Source of the DNA: Umbilicaria muhlenbergii
Lineage: Eukaryota; Ascomycota; Lecanoromycetes; Umbilicariales; Umbilicariaceae
Assembly (NCBI GenBank): GCA_000611775.1
Contig: KK106981.1
Coordinates: 5,086,927 to 5,150,926 of the forward strand
DNA length: 64,000 bases
Reading direction: 5' to 3'
Shown: positions 10,601 through 23,324 of the stretch, one piece after another
Numbering within the stretch: the first letter of the stretch is position 1
Layout: each line of letters begins with the position of its first letter
Notes under the pieces: generated by a model
Told to the model about the DNA's origin: nothing
Seen by the model: only the letters and a program-made list of their open reading frames with translations
Databases searched by the model: none
Made by a program: the position numbers and the translations under genes

Positions 10601-12184
10601 ATGACGTCGCGACCACACAATATTGGCATTAAAGCCATTGAGATCTACTTTCCTAGTCAAGTAAGTATGGTCAAGCACTCGAACTCACCCCGATTGCTCA
10701 AACCGAGTTTGTGAACCCAATGCTTACATCCACTCGTCAGTGCGTTGATCAAGCCGAGCTCGAGAAGTTCGATGGTGTTAGCCAGGGGAAGTACACAATT
10801 GGTCTCGGCCAAACAAAGATGAGCTTCTGCGATGACAGAGAAGGTGAGTGGATCCAGGCTTACAGAAGGTGCAAAAGGTTCTAATTGAGGATTTGCATAG
10901 ACATCTACTCGATGTGCCTCACCACCGTCTCATCTCTTCTTCACAAGTACTCAATAGAGCCCAAGTCCATCGGCCGTCTCGAAGTTGGTACGGAAACAAT
11001 CCTCGACAAATCCAAGTCGGTCAAGTCCGTCCTTATGCAGCTTTTCTCTCCATCTGGTAACACCAGCATTGAGGGAGTTGACACCGTGAACGCCTGCTAC
11101 GGCGGGACCAACGCACTCTTCAACACAATCAATTGGGTCGAGTCATCCGCCTGGGATGGCCGTGACGCCATTGTCTGCGCTGGAGACATCGCGCTCTACA
11201 AGAAGGGCAATGCCCGTCCCACTGGCGGTGCCGGCTGTGTCGCCATGCTCATCGGCCCTGATGCACCCCTTACATTTGAGGCTGGGAAGCGAGGCAGCTA
11301 CATGCAACACACGTACGACTTCTACAAACCCGACTTGACCTCGGAGTATCCGATTGTCGACGGTCAGTTCTCCGTCCGATGCTACACCGAAGCCGTCGAT
11401 GCCTGTTACAAGGCGTACAATGCCCGCGAAGACGCTCTGAACAAAGCACACGCCAATGGCGTCGACCACTCCCCCGAGGGCTCCACTCCGCTAGATCGTT
11501 TCGACTACCTCCTTTTCCACGCTCCCACCTGCAAGCTCGTCTCCAAATCCTACGCTCGCATGCTCTACAACGACTATCTCGATTCGCCCTCCCACCCAGC
11601 CTTCGAGTCCGTCCCAGCCGAAGTAAAAGATCTGAGCTACGATAAATCGCTGACGGACAAGACCGTTGAGAAGACCTTCATGGCCCTGAGCAAGAAGCGA
11701 TTCCAGCAACGAGTGCAACCGGGTATCGAGGTGCCGACCATGTGCGGGAATATGTACTGCGCCAGTCTGTACGGCGGGCTGGTCAGTCTACTAAGCAATG
11801 TTCGTGGCGAGGACATCAAGGGAAAGAGAGTCGCTTTCTTCAGCTACGGCAGCGGGCTGGCGAGTTCGCTATTCAGTGCCAAGATTGTAGGTGATGTCAG
11901 TGGGATGGTGGAGAAATTGAATCTGCATGAAAGGTTAGACGCGCGGAGAACAGTGGCGCCGGAGGTGTACGATGAGGTATGTGCTTCGAGACCCTTACTT
12001 AATAAGACAAAGCAAACGGGCATTAAAGCTGACTTGGTGCTTTTAGATGTGCATGTTAAGGGAGAAGGCGCATTTGCAGAAGAGCTATGGGCCCGAGGGT
12101 AGCGCCGACACGATCACAAAGGGCACCTACTACCTCACCGAGATCGACGACATGTTCAGGAGAAAATACAAGATCAAGGCTTAA
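10601..12184 (+). CDS. ERG13: Hydroxymethylglutaryl-CoA synthase
   Basis: Condenses acetyl-CoA with acetoacetyl-CoA to HMG-CoA in the cytosol, the step before HMG-CoA reductase in the mevalonate/ergosterol pathway. Exons 10601-10660, 10741-10843, 10901-11976 and 12047-12184 close in phase and give 458 residues, a normal length. Diagnostic residues: the N-terminal [42 protein letters not shown] with the catalytic Glu; [16 protein letters not shown] with the acyl-accepting Cys; [16 protein letters not shown] with the catalytic His; and [17 protein letters not shown] near the C-terminus (read as [14 protein letters not shown]). The C-terminal part switches from C-rich to G-rich codons after about 11700. 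No mitochondrial leader is seen, which fits the cytosolic enzyme. Confidence 0.97.
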
Positions 12185-12954
12185 ACGGGGTGAAGATACT
12201 AAGTTGCTATTCAACGTAGAGGTGTGGGAATTGGGGAAATATTGACATCTAGAGCTGGGCGCAAAGCAGATGCTTGCTTGTTCATAGTTGCACTTCTCTA
12301 TCATCGTGTATATACATCATCACCCGGTCAGCCGTATTACGTCGGTCGTGGTGTCGTAGTACTTTTACTAGAGCGGGACTAGAGTGTCTTCTTCAGTCAT
12401 TCAGTCGAGAATACCATGTAGAAATCATGGCCGTGATCGCTATTGCATGAACCCATGTATGGGCCCGGAGCTCGACGAAGGGGCGTTTGGGGCTGTCACA
12501 GCCTGAGAGCGAGCGGAGCCGCGGATGGATAAAACTGCGTTTATCCGGTAAAGTCCCAACCCTCAGAGACGACCAAGCACGGTCATATTTATCCAGACAT
12601 CTTGAAAGAAGCAAATGCCACTTGCTTGCAAGTCTCGACATCGCCGCTCGGACATCGCTCGAATCGAACTCACCCACAAACAAAAAAAGAGCTCCCATAA
12701 CACCACGGAGAAAAAAACGCCCGCACCCAATAAAAAACCAAAAAAAACCAGTCCGTATACTCCCTGCATCAAAAAGAAAGCCCATTTATTCCGAACTAGA
12801 ACTCGCACCCCCTTCCACGAAGAAACGCCAGGCCCCAGAGCAGAACAAGTCCCTTTGCAATCCCACATATACCCGCACGCAGAATTCATAATCCGTAATT
12901 TTGGTTCAAGCCAACTCGCGCTCCCTCCCACTGCCGTACGGAGTTTCTGCAAAC
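12185..12954. other. Convergent 3' region with A-rich tract
   Basis: Between the HMG-CoA synthase stop and the minus-strand stop at 12955. It contains A-rich runs at about 12680-12780 and no supportable gene. The short overlapping frames on both strands have no motif. Confidence 0.45.
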
Positions 12955-15258
12955 TCACTCGCTAACCCATTCGCAATAGCAGCTACTCGCGAACGGTATC
13001 TGTCTCTTCCTCTCCCGTTGTCCCCAGAGCCAGCTCCTGCGTTTACTCGCGTGCCCCGGAATCGCATTTTCCGGCGTCGGTTCCGACTCGGTCAGATTGA
13101 CGATGACGGGGTTGCGGTTCGAATCCGATACGGGGGCGGGGACCATGGAGTTGAGGATCTGCATTTGCTGGCAGTACGGTTGCACGTTGTTGACCGAGTT
13201 GCGGCGTTCTTCGATCTTGACGACTTTTGGGTAAGGGAGGACGCTGGGGGTGGATTGGTCGCGTTTCTGCTCTCGTGGGATGATTGATGGGATGGAAGAG
13301 GCAACGTAGGCAGATGCTGATGCTATGATGGCGGATGCGATTTGCGGCTCGGAATGGACAGACATTGATGCAGGAGCAGACGACGACGATGGGGCAGACG
13401 TGAGGCTGGTGTTGGCCGCGGTGGTGTTCTGCCCGATGTAGATAAAGCCTTCCAGCACAGTGTTGTTCCAAACGCAGTACCAGGGTTTGTCCCCTGCGTT
13501 GATGACGTTTTCGCGAGCCCATCCACGTTCTTCGACTCGAGCCCAGTCCTCGTAATATTCGTCTTCATCAAGCCAACGCTTGGAATTTTTGGGGCTGAAG
13601 ACGCTCTCCTCCACAATCACAATCTTATCGTATTGCTGCTCGAAAAAGTAGGCGGGCCCTCTCCCCAAATCGGATTTGTCCCACATGAGTAACAGGCTGC
13701 AAGGAGAATTCAATCCGGGAGGTTGAGGGCCATAGTGAATAGGGGCACTCGGGCCAACTGTAGAAGTGAGTGACACCTGGTTAGGACCATCCGTATCAAT
13801 AGAGACGTCAATACCAAGATAGCCTAGGGGCACACAGCTCCAAGCGCTATTCTGAGAAGCGTTCGTAAGACAAGCATTCGACGACTCGGTCGGCACACTT
13901 AGGGGTACACCAAAGGTACCTATTGGTAGGGGTGGGAGGTTTGGAGGAATAGAAGAAAGAGGGGTGGCGTCAACCACCGCTGTCGTAGTAACGGTGGCAA
14001 TGACCGTAGATGACCTGGCTAATGCGTCAGCCACTTATGTACCTGCATTATCGGGTATGACTTACGCTGCTACTCCAGGTACAGGCTCTGGCTGTATGGT
14101 CTGCGGTACTTGACCTTTGTGCCCTCCATGTCTGTGATCAAGCATACCCCCAACGATACCTCCTAAGAGGACTATAAAAATCACAACAATCACAAGCAAG
14201 ACCCACATCGGTACCTTTCCGTTGCAAAAACGCTTCTTGCCTTTCTCTGACCAACGCTCCTTGAAGCTGCCACTTCCGTCAGATTGGCCTGCTGGGATCA
14301 GAGGTGGCCTGCCGTCATCAGAGTCAAGGGTTGGCGTCGCAGAGAGTCTGGATTGACTGTTGTTCAAAGTGGTTTGTGACGTCTCAGGCTGGCTTTGTAG
14401 CATTGCCCCTGCCCTAGCAGCTCCTGGAGCGTTATGCTTTGGTAAGAAGGCATCCGGATAGCGAGTGTATGGGGGGAGTTGCTCCGTATGACCGTCTGGA
14501 CCAATCATATCATCTGCTTCCTCCCCCTCAGGCCCGAATCGCCTCCGATAATCTTGACCTAACCCTGGAAAGCCGACGGGTATAGGAGGTGCCTGTTCCG
14601 TTACGGGACTCACCACACCCTCTGGTACTGTGTTCTGTGGATACATGCCATATGGATGTGTCGGACCGTTGGGGCCTGCATACATTCGATCTGGCGCCCT
14701 TGTTGTGGAATGGGTAGCTGCACTCGATGTGCGGGTCAAGCCAATATCTTGGGGATACATGCCATACGGGTGACTAGGTCCCATCGCACCCTGATACGGA
14801 CTTTGTGTGCGAGGAATCGTGAAAGTCGAACCTGTACTCAGGGTCCTTTGCGGTAGACTGGAGGTATCCGAGACGGAGGCCATACTTGGCTCGCGATGAG
14901 AATTTCGTGCATCATGCCGTAATGCAAAAGAAGTCCCACGTCCGAATGGTTGTGATTGCGACCCTTTGCTTCTTCTAACTATCTCCGAAGGGGTTTCTGC
15001 TGGTAGTTGAAGACTTCTTGTTTGTCGCTCTGAACGGTTGGGCTGTGACGCCGGTGCGGAAGGCGTGGCATCTCCATCTGGAGGAAGAGGGCGAAATCTA
15101 TCTGCAACCTCCAAGGGTTCTAAGGCGAATTCATCGCTGAAAATATCGGGATTTGAGTAGCGAACAGAATTCCGGCGCTCGTCTGCAAGAATTGATGCAG
15201 TGGTTCGGGATGAAGATGTGGACGTGGACGATTGTCGGTTGGGCCGTCGCTCAGCCAT
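12955..15258 (-). CDS. Single-pass membrane glycoprotein, DUF7820 type
   Basis: Two exons, 15258-14066 and 14014-12955, joined by a 51-bp intron whose phase closes at CCAG|GTCATC, encode about 750 residues. Start chosen at MAERRPNRQSS; an in-frame ATG lies 11 codons upstream. The N-terminal 340 residues are Ser/Pro/Arg-rich and probably cytosolic, with two near-identical segments containing HPYGMYPQ (about residues 170 and 210). One strong membrane helix lies at about 350-372 (MWVLLVIVVIFIVLLGGIVG). The C-terminal ectodomain has conserved Cys/Trp positions (SSNACLTNASQNSAWSC, NSPCSLLLMWDKSDLGRG, GDKPWYCVWNNTVLEGFIYI) and several N-glycosylation sequons, followed by a Ser-rich tail. I recall this arrangement as fungal DUF7820; the biochemical role is unknown. 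Confidence 0.85.
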
Positions 15259-17182
15259 GCTGTCAATCCCTTTCGGACTACCCTCCACCACCGCACTCCT
15301 GTCGTTTGCGATTCCTCAAGAACGCTTGTTCGTATCGCAAAAACTTGTCGGCAGTACCAAGTAGCATATCACCATGCGTAGCAGAGCAGATGCTGATTGA
15401 TCTTGTGCGGCTGGCTGAAGAGCAGAGGTCGGAAGAAGGTGTGAGACGAGAGAGGCACAGAGGCACACAGGGCGGCCTGCCAAGGAACGAGAGCAGCGGT
15501 TCTCTTGGTGTGGAGCAATTCTGCGACATGACCCCCCCGACCAAAGGCACCGGCTTTTCGTCAAATCCAGCTCAACTGCATCGTTTTCGAATTCAATTTG
15601 GTTTTATTCTATCCCTTGTTATGGTCCCCGATTTTCCACACTGTTTCCAGTGTCGCCGGGCCACACGCAGTCTATGGTCGTGGATGATGGTGTTGCCATT
15701 ACGATGATTACCCTGCAGTGCGTTCGGTCCAGTGAGTATCTTACTCCATCCTCCGTACCCTGTACGAGTGCTGACACTCGCCGGATATTCGCCCGGCTGG
15801 CGGGATCATTAGAGAAGGGGAGATCCGGGAAGGACTTGATTGGCGGCTATTCAGAGCACTTCAACTTCCGGAGAGATCAGCAACCTTATGTTGCTGGCTG
15901 CTTGCCTGCTACGGTCTTAGTACCTACTGTCCCAATTTCCCTGCTCATACCGTGTACGTTTGCAGTAAAGCTTGACACCTCTATCTTCCGATACTCCGAG
16001 AGTCAGTCAGCATTGCTATCATCCTTCTCTACCGCACATATCTCCAAGAAAGTTCACCCTTTGGCACACTTATATTCCAAGTCTCTTTACTTAATCGTCG
16101 CTGTCGTTAGGACGGTCTGCACGTACATGTTCTCTTTTACTGGGATCTGACAGGAGGTCCTGATACACCAGCGATACAATACGTCGAGTCTCATATGACT
16201 TTGCTGCTGCGATCAGGATATATCTCAACCAGGCGTTAATGCATTGGCAGTCCCAGGCTTGAAGAGTTGAGCCTTTGCATGAGCTTCCCATTGCATGATC
16301 GCAGCTCCTTGACGAGTACCTTGAAACATCTAGAGTGTTGCTAAACAGTGACGGTCTCAGAGACAAAATGGAGAGTGTGTCCCTATCTAGGTCCAGTACG
16401 AAAGCAGGGGGATGCCTTGACTGACCCAAGTCAGGGTGGTACAAGTGGTAACCTAGTAGGATGTATCGGATCCGAGACAGGGATATAGCTTTATTGCAGT
16501 GGCCGGACAATACAGAGCCAGCTGTCAAGTGAGTGTCCGATGACTGTGGGAACGAGTCCTGTAGAAGTATCATGGACGACGTACATGGAGGACAAGAGCA
16601 AGATGTCTGTTACGGTGCAGCTGTTCCAAAGGGCTCCTCAGGCCTTGTCGAGTCCCAAGGAGGTTAGCGCTCTGCCTGGACGGGCTGACCCGAGGGTGTT
16701 CGGTAAGGCAGAGCACTCAGGCAGGCAGTCACGCCGGACGGCCAGCTTGGGCGAGAGTCCAGAGGAGCTCGAAGACACGTCACGGGCAACACGCACAACA
16801 ACAACAATAGAGCGATCTCGTGTGCTGGACACCAGTTCCTTTGGCCTTCATATGGCTGAATAGAACGCATCAGCTGGTCCAGTCACTCGTCTGCTTCACC
16901 CCACGTAGTCAAGTGTACAAGATTCCATTCGGAAGGCGGTGGCAGCAAGGCTCGGCCACTTCTGTCGTCTTCAATTTGCATGCTCTTTGAGAAGCTGGAG
17001 TCTGTTCCTAACAGACGTTCTGCACCTATCGGGCCGAGTGTTAGCAGATTATACTGCTCTCTTGCATCTACTCTAGCTGGGAACGTTACAATCTTGCCAC
17101 GTGCGCCGTCACCGCCCCCGCCCAATCTCCCATCAACGAAATATTCCCACGCCGCTGCACCCCGCCAGACTGTTGTTGAATT
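15259..17182. other. Long divergent intergenic region
   Basis: About 1.9 kb between divergent starts. Open frames of 100-180 codons occur (for example 15153-15707 plus and 16091-16573 minus) but none shows a motif, conserved pattern or splice structure I could support. It presumably holds the two promoters. Confidence 0.4.
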
Positions 17183-19176
17183 ATGCCTTGCTTCAAAGGT
17201 TTGGCGGTCAGCATCCACACGCCAGATGGGCCTCTTCCAGAGTATTCTATACAGAAGCAATCCAGATTCTCCCGGATCACCTCTTACATCCCTGTGCCAC
17301 CAGCAAAGGTACCTGCCGATTCTTTGACCAACAAACCAGAGCAATCAACGTTTGCTATATCTATCACTCTTTTAACACCAGGCCTTAATATACCCTACTC
17401 ACAACCAAAACCTACGGCAGACGATCCATTTCCAAGACCCAGAGTCGTGGGCGGCCTACCTGGTATATCGGGCGAACGTGGCAATTACAGCAGCGTCGTG
17501 GGACCATACATACCTCTCACGACCTCACCTAACGAGACAATCGCAGCCTACATATACTTCGATGGACGGCAGAAAGAGGAGGTGGCAACACTGCTGCGAA
17601 GGGGAGAGGAAACCTGGGTGAACTCGAGATGGGTTGGAGTTCCAGAATCTGAAGGTGGGGGGCTTGCTGAAAGGGAGTTTCTTTTCCGCGAAGTAGGCTT
17701 GGAGAGATGGCTCAACGGCTTAGACCTTGAGGGAAAGGATGCGGCCGCGAAGATCGAACGGAGGCGACAGAAGATGGAGAAGAAGCGGCGGAAAAGGAAA
17801 GAGACGAAGGGAAGTGATGATGAGGATTCTCCAAACTGGGCAAAGAAACCGCAATCCGAGAAAGGCATCCTCAGATATGGCGCAGATGAGCATTCGCCTT
17901 TGGAGAAGCTCTCTGACGAGGACGAGATGTTCTCGTCAGACTCCGACTCCGATGACGATCCCGTGCCGGAAGCCACAGGACAGATCAAGGTCGCGTTGTT
18001 CAGAGTCCTTGCATCAGGAGAAATCAAGAGGGGAGAGTACTCTCCGCAATTCGATGCACACGACGATGATGAAGACTCTGGGAAGGGACAAGGAACTGGA
18101 GACAAAACCAATGGAGACAACGCTGGAGAAGCAGACATTGATCACACTACCAGCTTTGCTAAACCCAAATCGCTGGACCCTAAATCCATCAGTACACAGA
18201 CAGTGACGGGGATTGATGGGCCCGATCGACCTTATGCTGTCTTCACCTTCCTCTACAGAGGAGAGAGTAGGTTCCCCACATATTAACGCATGTTTACGAA
18301 ACGCTAACGTCACCCAGAGCAATTACAGAAGATGGGGATCCTAGCGTCACCCAAACCTCAAGAGAAACCCGCAATAACAACAGCAAAGCGACGATCCGTA
18401 CAGATGGACTTTGCGAACCTCAAACCCCTAAAGCCCGGCGGTGCACTGGGATTCTCTACCTTCCGTGACAACGAATCGCGGTCCACATCTTACGGCAACG
18501 GTAAGAACAAGGACAGCAAGAAGCTCAGTGGCGACGCCATGGACAGCGACGAGGACGAAGACGACGAAGTCGCCGGCAAACTCGAAGACGTCGACTCCAA
18601 CGATTTCTCCAACAGCACTCTCTCCCCCGACGACGCCAGGCGCCAAGGCGAGCTGGCCGAAGGCGTCAAGAAAATAAAGGTACGTACATCGATTACCGTC
18701 CTCACCTCTTGCTCTACGTCCCCCTCTCTCCGGCTCCCCGCAAAATAATAGTAGCGTAAGAGATCTGACCCCCCAAACAGCTGAAACGCCAACACTCCAC
18801 CGACAACTTCACTGCCGCCTCATCCGCCATGCGCCGCTCCCCCGCCTCCAACACCCCCACCGCCGGCTCCGACACCCCACCTAGTAGTACCGCAAACCTC
18901 TCCACCACTCCCCCCGCGCTGTTGACCAGTGCGGCTTACGACAAGGCGCCGGAGAACGGCGCGGACGATTTTGTTGTTGGCAGTCCGCTTAAGAGGCAGA
19001 GGGCGAGTTTACCGGGTTTGGATGACGAGGCGATGCGGAAAAGATTTGGGTTGGGGGTTTTGGGGGGGGTGGGGGAGGGGCTGGGGCTTGGGTCGGGGAC
19101 GGGTGGTCAGGGCCAGGGGGTGGGGGAGGGGAAAGGGGAGGTGAAGGTTGAGGAAGAGGAAGAGGAGGAGCTGTAG
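17183..19176 (+). CDS. DUF7918-type protein, Asp/Glu/Lys-rich
   Basis: Exons 17183-18266, 18318-18679 and 18781-19176 close in phase and give 613 residues. The N-terminal domain (about 1-185) has a beta-rich look: KGLAVSIHTPDGPLPEYS, RITSYIPVPPAKVPADS, TFAISITLLTPGLNIPY, ETIAAYIYFDGRQKEEVATL and REFLFREVGLERWL. This order matches fungal DUF7918. Next come a highly basic segment (ERRRQKMEKKRRKRK, a likely nuclear signal), acidic Ser/Asp runs, a second domain stretch ending YAVFTFLYRGE, and a low-complexity tail with SPLKRQRASLPGLDDE and a terminal Glu run. Nuclear location is inferred from the basic patches. Exon 3 changes abruptly from C-rich to G-rich near 18930. Function unknown. Confidence 0.75.
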
Positions 19177-20091
19177 GATTGAAGACTCGTTGCGGACGAC
19201 TTGTCTGGGTACTTGCCTAGGTAGTTGAGGAGAGAGACAGGTCGTGATGGAGAGATGGAGTGGGGAGTACGATGCCTGCATGTCGACAGAGTCCGGTTGG
19301 GAAAAGATTTGAATTTTTTTCTTCTCTCTGTCTTCCTCGTCTGCGCGAGGGGGTGTTTTGGTATGATTGGTAGACGTTGGTTGCATAGATGGCGGGCAGG
19401 AGGGCGGGCGAGGGGGAATGTGCCTGTGGATGTATTATACCCAATTAAGATACATATATGGTTATGAATTACTGCGGGGAGTGCTGGCGGGTCTGTTGTT
19501 GATGCGAACAGTGATCTGTCTGTAAGGTAGTTTGATTAAGAAATGCAACGAACGCCATCCACTGAACGCCGTTCACCGAAAGCCATCCACCGGTCCCTTG
19601 CCTACCGTTCTCTAGCCTAACGCCTACATCAATCATCCAAGTGTCTAGTCCCCACTCTCACCTACGCTCCCTTGCATTTGTGGTTGTCTAGTGCGTTCGC
19701 CATGAAAAAGCTCTTCCCGCAAGTTCCTTACTCAGGTCTGAAGTCGTCCCGCCTAGCCGTGCTTGGCTCTTTCATGCTGATCTCGAATGACCTTCCTTGA
19801 ATAGTCCTTCCGACAAGGTGGGTGCCTGCAGGAAAACCGTACATGGTTGTGTTTGTCGTCCCTGTGCTTGTGGTAATTACTGACTGACTTAAAGTCACGA
19901 TTGCACACTTAGCAATAGGTTTTCCGGTTTACGGACGCAGGTACCGGTGATGTGAGTGTACTTGATTTAGGTGTTGGTGTAGTTAGGGCTGTTTGAGTGG
20001 AAGCTGCAGAAGCGTAGAGCTGTTCAGGTGAAGAGGGTGTGCTACACATATCAGTTGTCATGTCATGTGTGATGTGTAGACTCTGCTATCC
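19177..20091. other. Gap at the left border of the accessory block
   Basis: About 900 bases without a gene. Around 19545-19605 there is a short degenerate tandem pattern (variants of GAACGCCATCCACT, about 14-15 bp, three to four copies). Left of here the genes are conserved housekeeping types, right of here mostly lineage-restricted. Confidence 0.4.
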
Positions 20092-22958
20092 TTACTGGTC
20101 TGTGCCTAATGATTGACTTCCCGATGACCTCCCGGCAGCTTCAGAAGAAAGCGGAGAATCAACCCGAGGCGCTTGTATGGGTGCTGAGTAAGAATCACCA
20201 TGTGAAACTTCCTTAGTTTCTTGACCAGCACCACGTGCGTCTGCATTCAGCATGTCGGAGCAAGTCCGTGGTCGATCAACGTCTGGGACAATTCGCGTAG
20301 AGCCACTGAAGCCTAGAAATCTCTCAAGAATGTGATAGCGTTCTTGAAGCGCGTAAGTTGATTCCCAGAGGGCCCATGCTTTGAGAAAGTACTGTTGAAT
20401 TCGATTCGCCTCCGGCAGGTCGACAGGTAGGCGCTGTATTCCTATGTCAGCTAACTAAACATCAATGCAGTCGCGCGAACGCACCTCTGCGAATTCTTTA
20501 TTCACAGCAAAGGAAGCTAGAGCTGCGTAATTGGCAACATGACCCCTCCGTATAGCATCGACTATGAAAGCCTTGATCGCTTTAACAACCACTTCCCCAA
20601 GGCTAATCCAAGTCTTCACGGCTGAAAGAAGATGGCGGAGCGCAGCTTCAAGTTGAGCAACACCAAATACAGTGTTGAACTCAGCTAGCGGCGAAAGAGC
20701 CATATTACTTTGCAGCCCTGCTCAAGAAGTTTAGCGTACCTAGCTTGACAACGGAATGCTCTAATAGATTGGAAAACATACAAAGAAGAAACATGATAAA
20801 GATCATAAAGATTGCTCCAGCCATCAAAAGATCCACAATAGATTGCTGTGATGAGCTGCCCTGATCACTGCACATTGAATCTTTCAACAGCTTATGACGG
20901 TAATTTTGACTTCCTTTCATGGTCATGTTGGGACCGGCAGAGCCAGGTAAGCCAGAGGCATCAAATGCCTCTTCACTGTTGGGAGTCTCAAGTGTTTGTG
21001 GCTGGTCGGGATCATCTTGCTGCCGATGAGACGCTTCTGTGTTGCGATCCAGCCGCCATTGTGCTTGACTTGATAGGAGTGAAGATCCTTCAAGAGCTGC
21101 AAGGTCAAAATAATGGGCGGCACAGTCCATTAGACTTCTGGCCAGACCTTGAAAATACAAGAGAGCCTCCGGGTCAGGATTCTGTGCACGGTCAGAATTC
21201 CGAAGATCTACATCCCAGATGCTTGCCACAGCGCGTTGAAAGTTCACCAAGGTGCAGTCTGGTCTGCATCTGAAGGTACTTTGCCGTATAAAGAGACTTT
21301 GCCAACGGCCCAAATCCTTCATGAACTCAGCTTCTAGGATTGGACCATGTTGATCATCCATTACAACAGCCATGGCCTGTGTAAGGCAAAGGAACAGTAT
21401 TGTGTCTTTCACACAAGAAGGTGGTTTGCCTTGGCATAAATCACGCATGACGCCAATACCTACATCCCATGCTGTAGAGTAATCTTCGCAGAAGCCCACT
21501 CCCCAGGGTATGCACGTTTGAAGTCTAGGCGGCAACCATTTCGGGAGGCTGTCGCTGAGATCTCTGTAGCATGCACAAGTTGTTCGTGCAGACGGTGCTT
21601 GAGCGCATAATGTAACCTTTGCGAAGTTATTCCGAAATTCCCGGTAAAGGCGATGGATTTTACGGGTCGCTGCTAATACTTGTTTCCGATGCAATCCTTC
21701 CAATAGTGTGCTCGGATCAAACCCCTGGTATGAACGTGACTGCGCGAGCCGCAATCGCTCGGGTTCCGGGAGATACGACGACGGGATGGGAGCCGCTCCC
21801 CCATCTAAGAGCAACTTAATAATCTGGCTCCGGCCAGCGCGAACAGCTTCTAGCAACGGCAACTGATCCTGGCTCCGGCACTTGCCCTCAACAGCTCTGT
21901 TGACATTGGCTCCACGTGCTATAAGCATTCGGACGATGCTGATATGCCCATGCCAGATGGCTTCAATCAGCGGCGGAGCCACACCCATCCCTGGCAAGTC
22001 TAAGTTTGGATTCATTTTTTCATCCAAAAGACGTCTTACTTCTGCTTCATTTCCTTTACGAGCTGCCAGGCTGAGGTTCCGTCCAACGGCAGAGTAAATG
22101 GGGTTGTGCGGCTGGGACAATTTCTCAGTGTTTCCATGGTTATTTTCCAGCTGTTGTGCGTTGGACGAACTTTCCGCTTTATCGATGGCGTGAAATGCTG
22201 TTTTGAGGCGGGCAATGTGGCAAAAGACTCTGGAGATCTGGAACGCACTGCGCCGTGAATCATCTAACCTCTGGAGGCCGGAGGTTCTGAAGTTGAGTCG
22301 ATGAGAGTAGTCTAGACCTAGATAGTTGATGAATCGAAGAGAGCGAACCTGACCTTGAAAGACCTGCTCGTCGGTTAGGAAGCCAAAGCAAAGAAGATAA
22401 AACTCTACTCTAAGTTGTCGAACATCCATGTCGTGAGACATGATTTCTTTAAGTCTTAGCCACTTAAGAGAATAGTTGAGATGATCGAGATGTTGGAGAA
22501 GTACATGACCATTCACCAGCTTACTGCCACCCCTTACAGACCATTCGCCTCTACTGATGAGGATAGGCTGCAACCACGACCAGAGCGTCTTGGACTCAAT
22601 TTTGACTTGAATTCTCTCGGCAGTTTTGTAAGCGGTGAAGACAGCATGCTTCTCTAATTGAGTGGCCAGAAGTCGGCAAGCACATTGGGCTGAGCAATCT
22701 CGTTTTGCAGATGTACTAGCATCGGTGTATGCACGGCCTCCAAAGGAATCTCCAACATATACCGTGAGACTGCCATCAAAGTTAGTGTGGTTTCTTAGAA
22801 TGTGATTTGAATATTCCTTACTCGCTGAATTCTTGAATGAAACGAAACATTGGAGGGAGCGTTTGAATGGTGTTGTGATCTTGGCCGCGATAATATGGGC
22901 ACCCCAACTCAAATTGAGGGGCATGATCCTCAGTGGAGATATCATTATCGGAGGACAT
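20092..22958 (-). CDS. Ankyrin-repeat protein with a C-terminal membrane helix
   Basis: I read one gene of four exons: 22958-22822, 22769-20740, 20684-20485 and 20433-20092, all phases closing, about 902 residues. The 55-bp intron 20739-20685 joins two open frames that otherwise look like separate genes (a stop at 20705 and an ATG at 20703). Visible parts: an N-terminal segment FELGCPYYRGQDHN that could be a zinc-knuckle-like start; ankyrin repeats at about 300-385 (NLSLAARKGNEAEVRRLLDE, PPLIEAIWHGHISIVRMLIA, LPLLEAVRAGRSQIIKLLLD); and one hydrophobic helix (AGAIFMIFIMFLLCMF) near residue 715. The tail is helical and then Ser/Arg-rich. I do not recognise the rest. Ankyrin proteins of this sort are common in fungal accessory regions. 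Alternative: two genes, if the last introns are wrong. Confidence 0.65.
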
Positions 22959-23324
22959 GATTGCGCAAGTTGTGAGTGATGCTAATACTTTATTAATGGA
23001 ATGGCTATCAACAAGAGTAAGGGGGTTAGTACAGGTGATGATTTTAAGGCTTGTGACAACTATTTCCTAAATTGATGTAGTGGAGGCAACGACGATTCCT
23101 TGATTGGCGACAGGGCAGGGCGGCTACAGAGAAGTTGTGAAGTGTCAACAACAGCCTGAAGGAATTAGAGCAGCTGCAATTCCGCCATTCTGAAGCAGAA
23201 TGCTCAAGGGATAGCAAGAGATCTCAAGTCGAGTTATCATAAGAGCGTTCTGCTACTTTTGTACGTCACAGGGTTAAGGGAGCCTGCCGCAGCCTCGAAG
23301 GATTGGAGTGTTTGCTTTGTTTGC

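Noticed and set aside
13105-13120. GGTTCGAATCC resembling a tRNA B box
   Set aside because: It lies inside the DUF7820 coding exon and no A box or cloverleaf could be drawn around it.
16091-16573. A 160-codon minus-strand frame in the 15.3-17.2 kb gap
   Set aside because: No recognisable motif or splice structure; kept only as part of an unassigned gap.
16883-17344. A 153-codon minus-strand frame overlapping the start of the DUF7918 gene
   Set aside because: It is antisense to a well-supported exon, has no motif, and mirrors the reverse complement of conserved coding sequence.
22766-22821. A 28-bp intron in the ankyrin gene (22821-22794)
   Set aside because: Too short for a fungal spliceosomal intron; a 52-bp alternative using the next in-phase acceptor at 22770 fits better.
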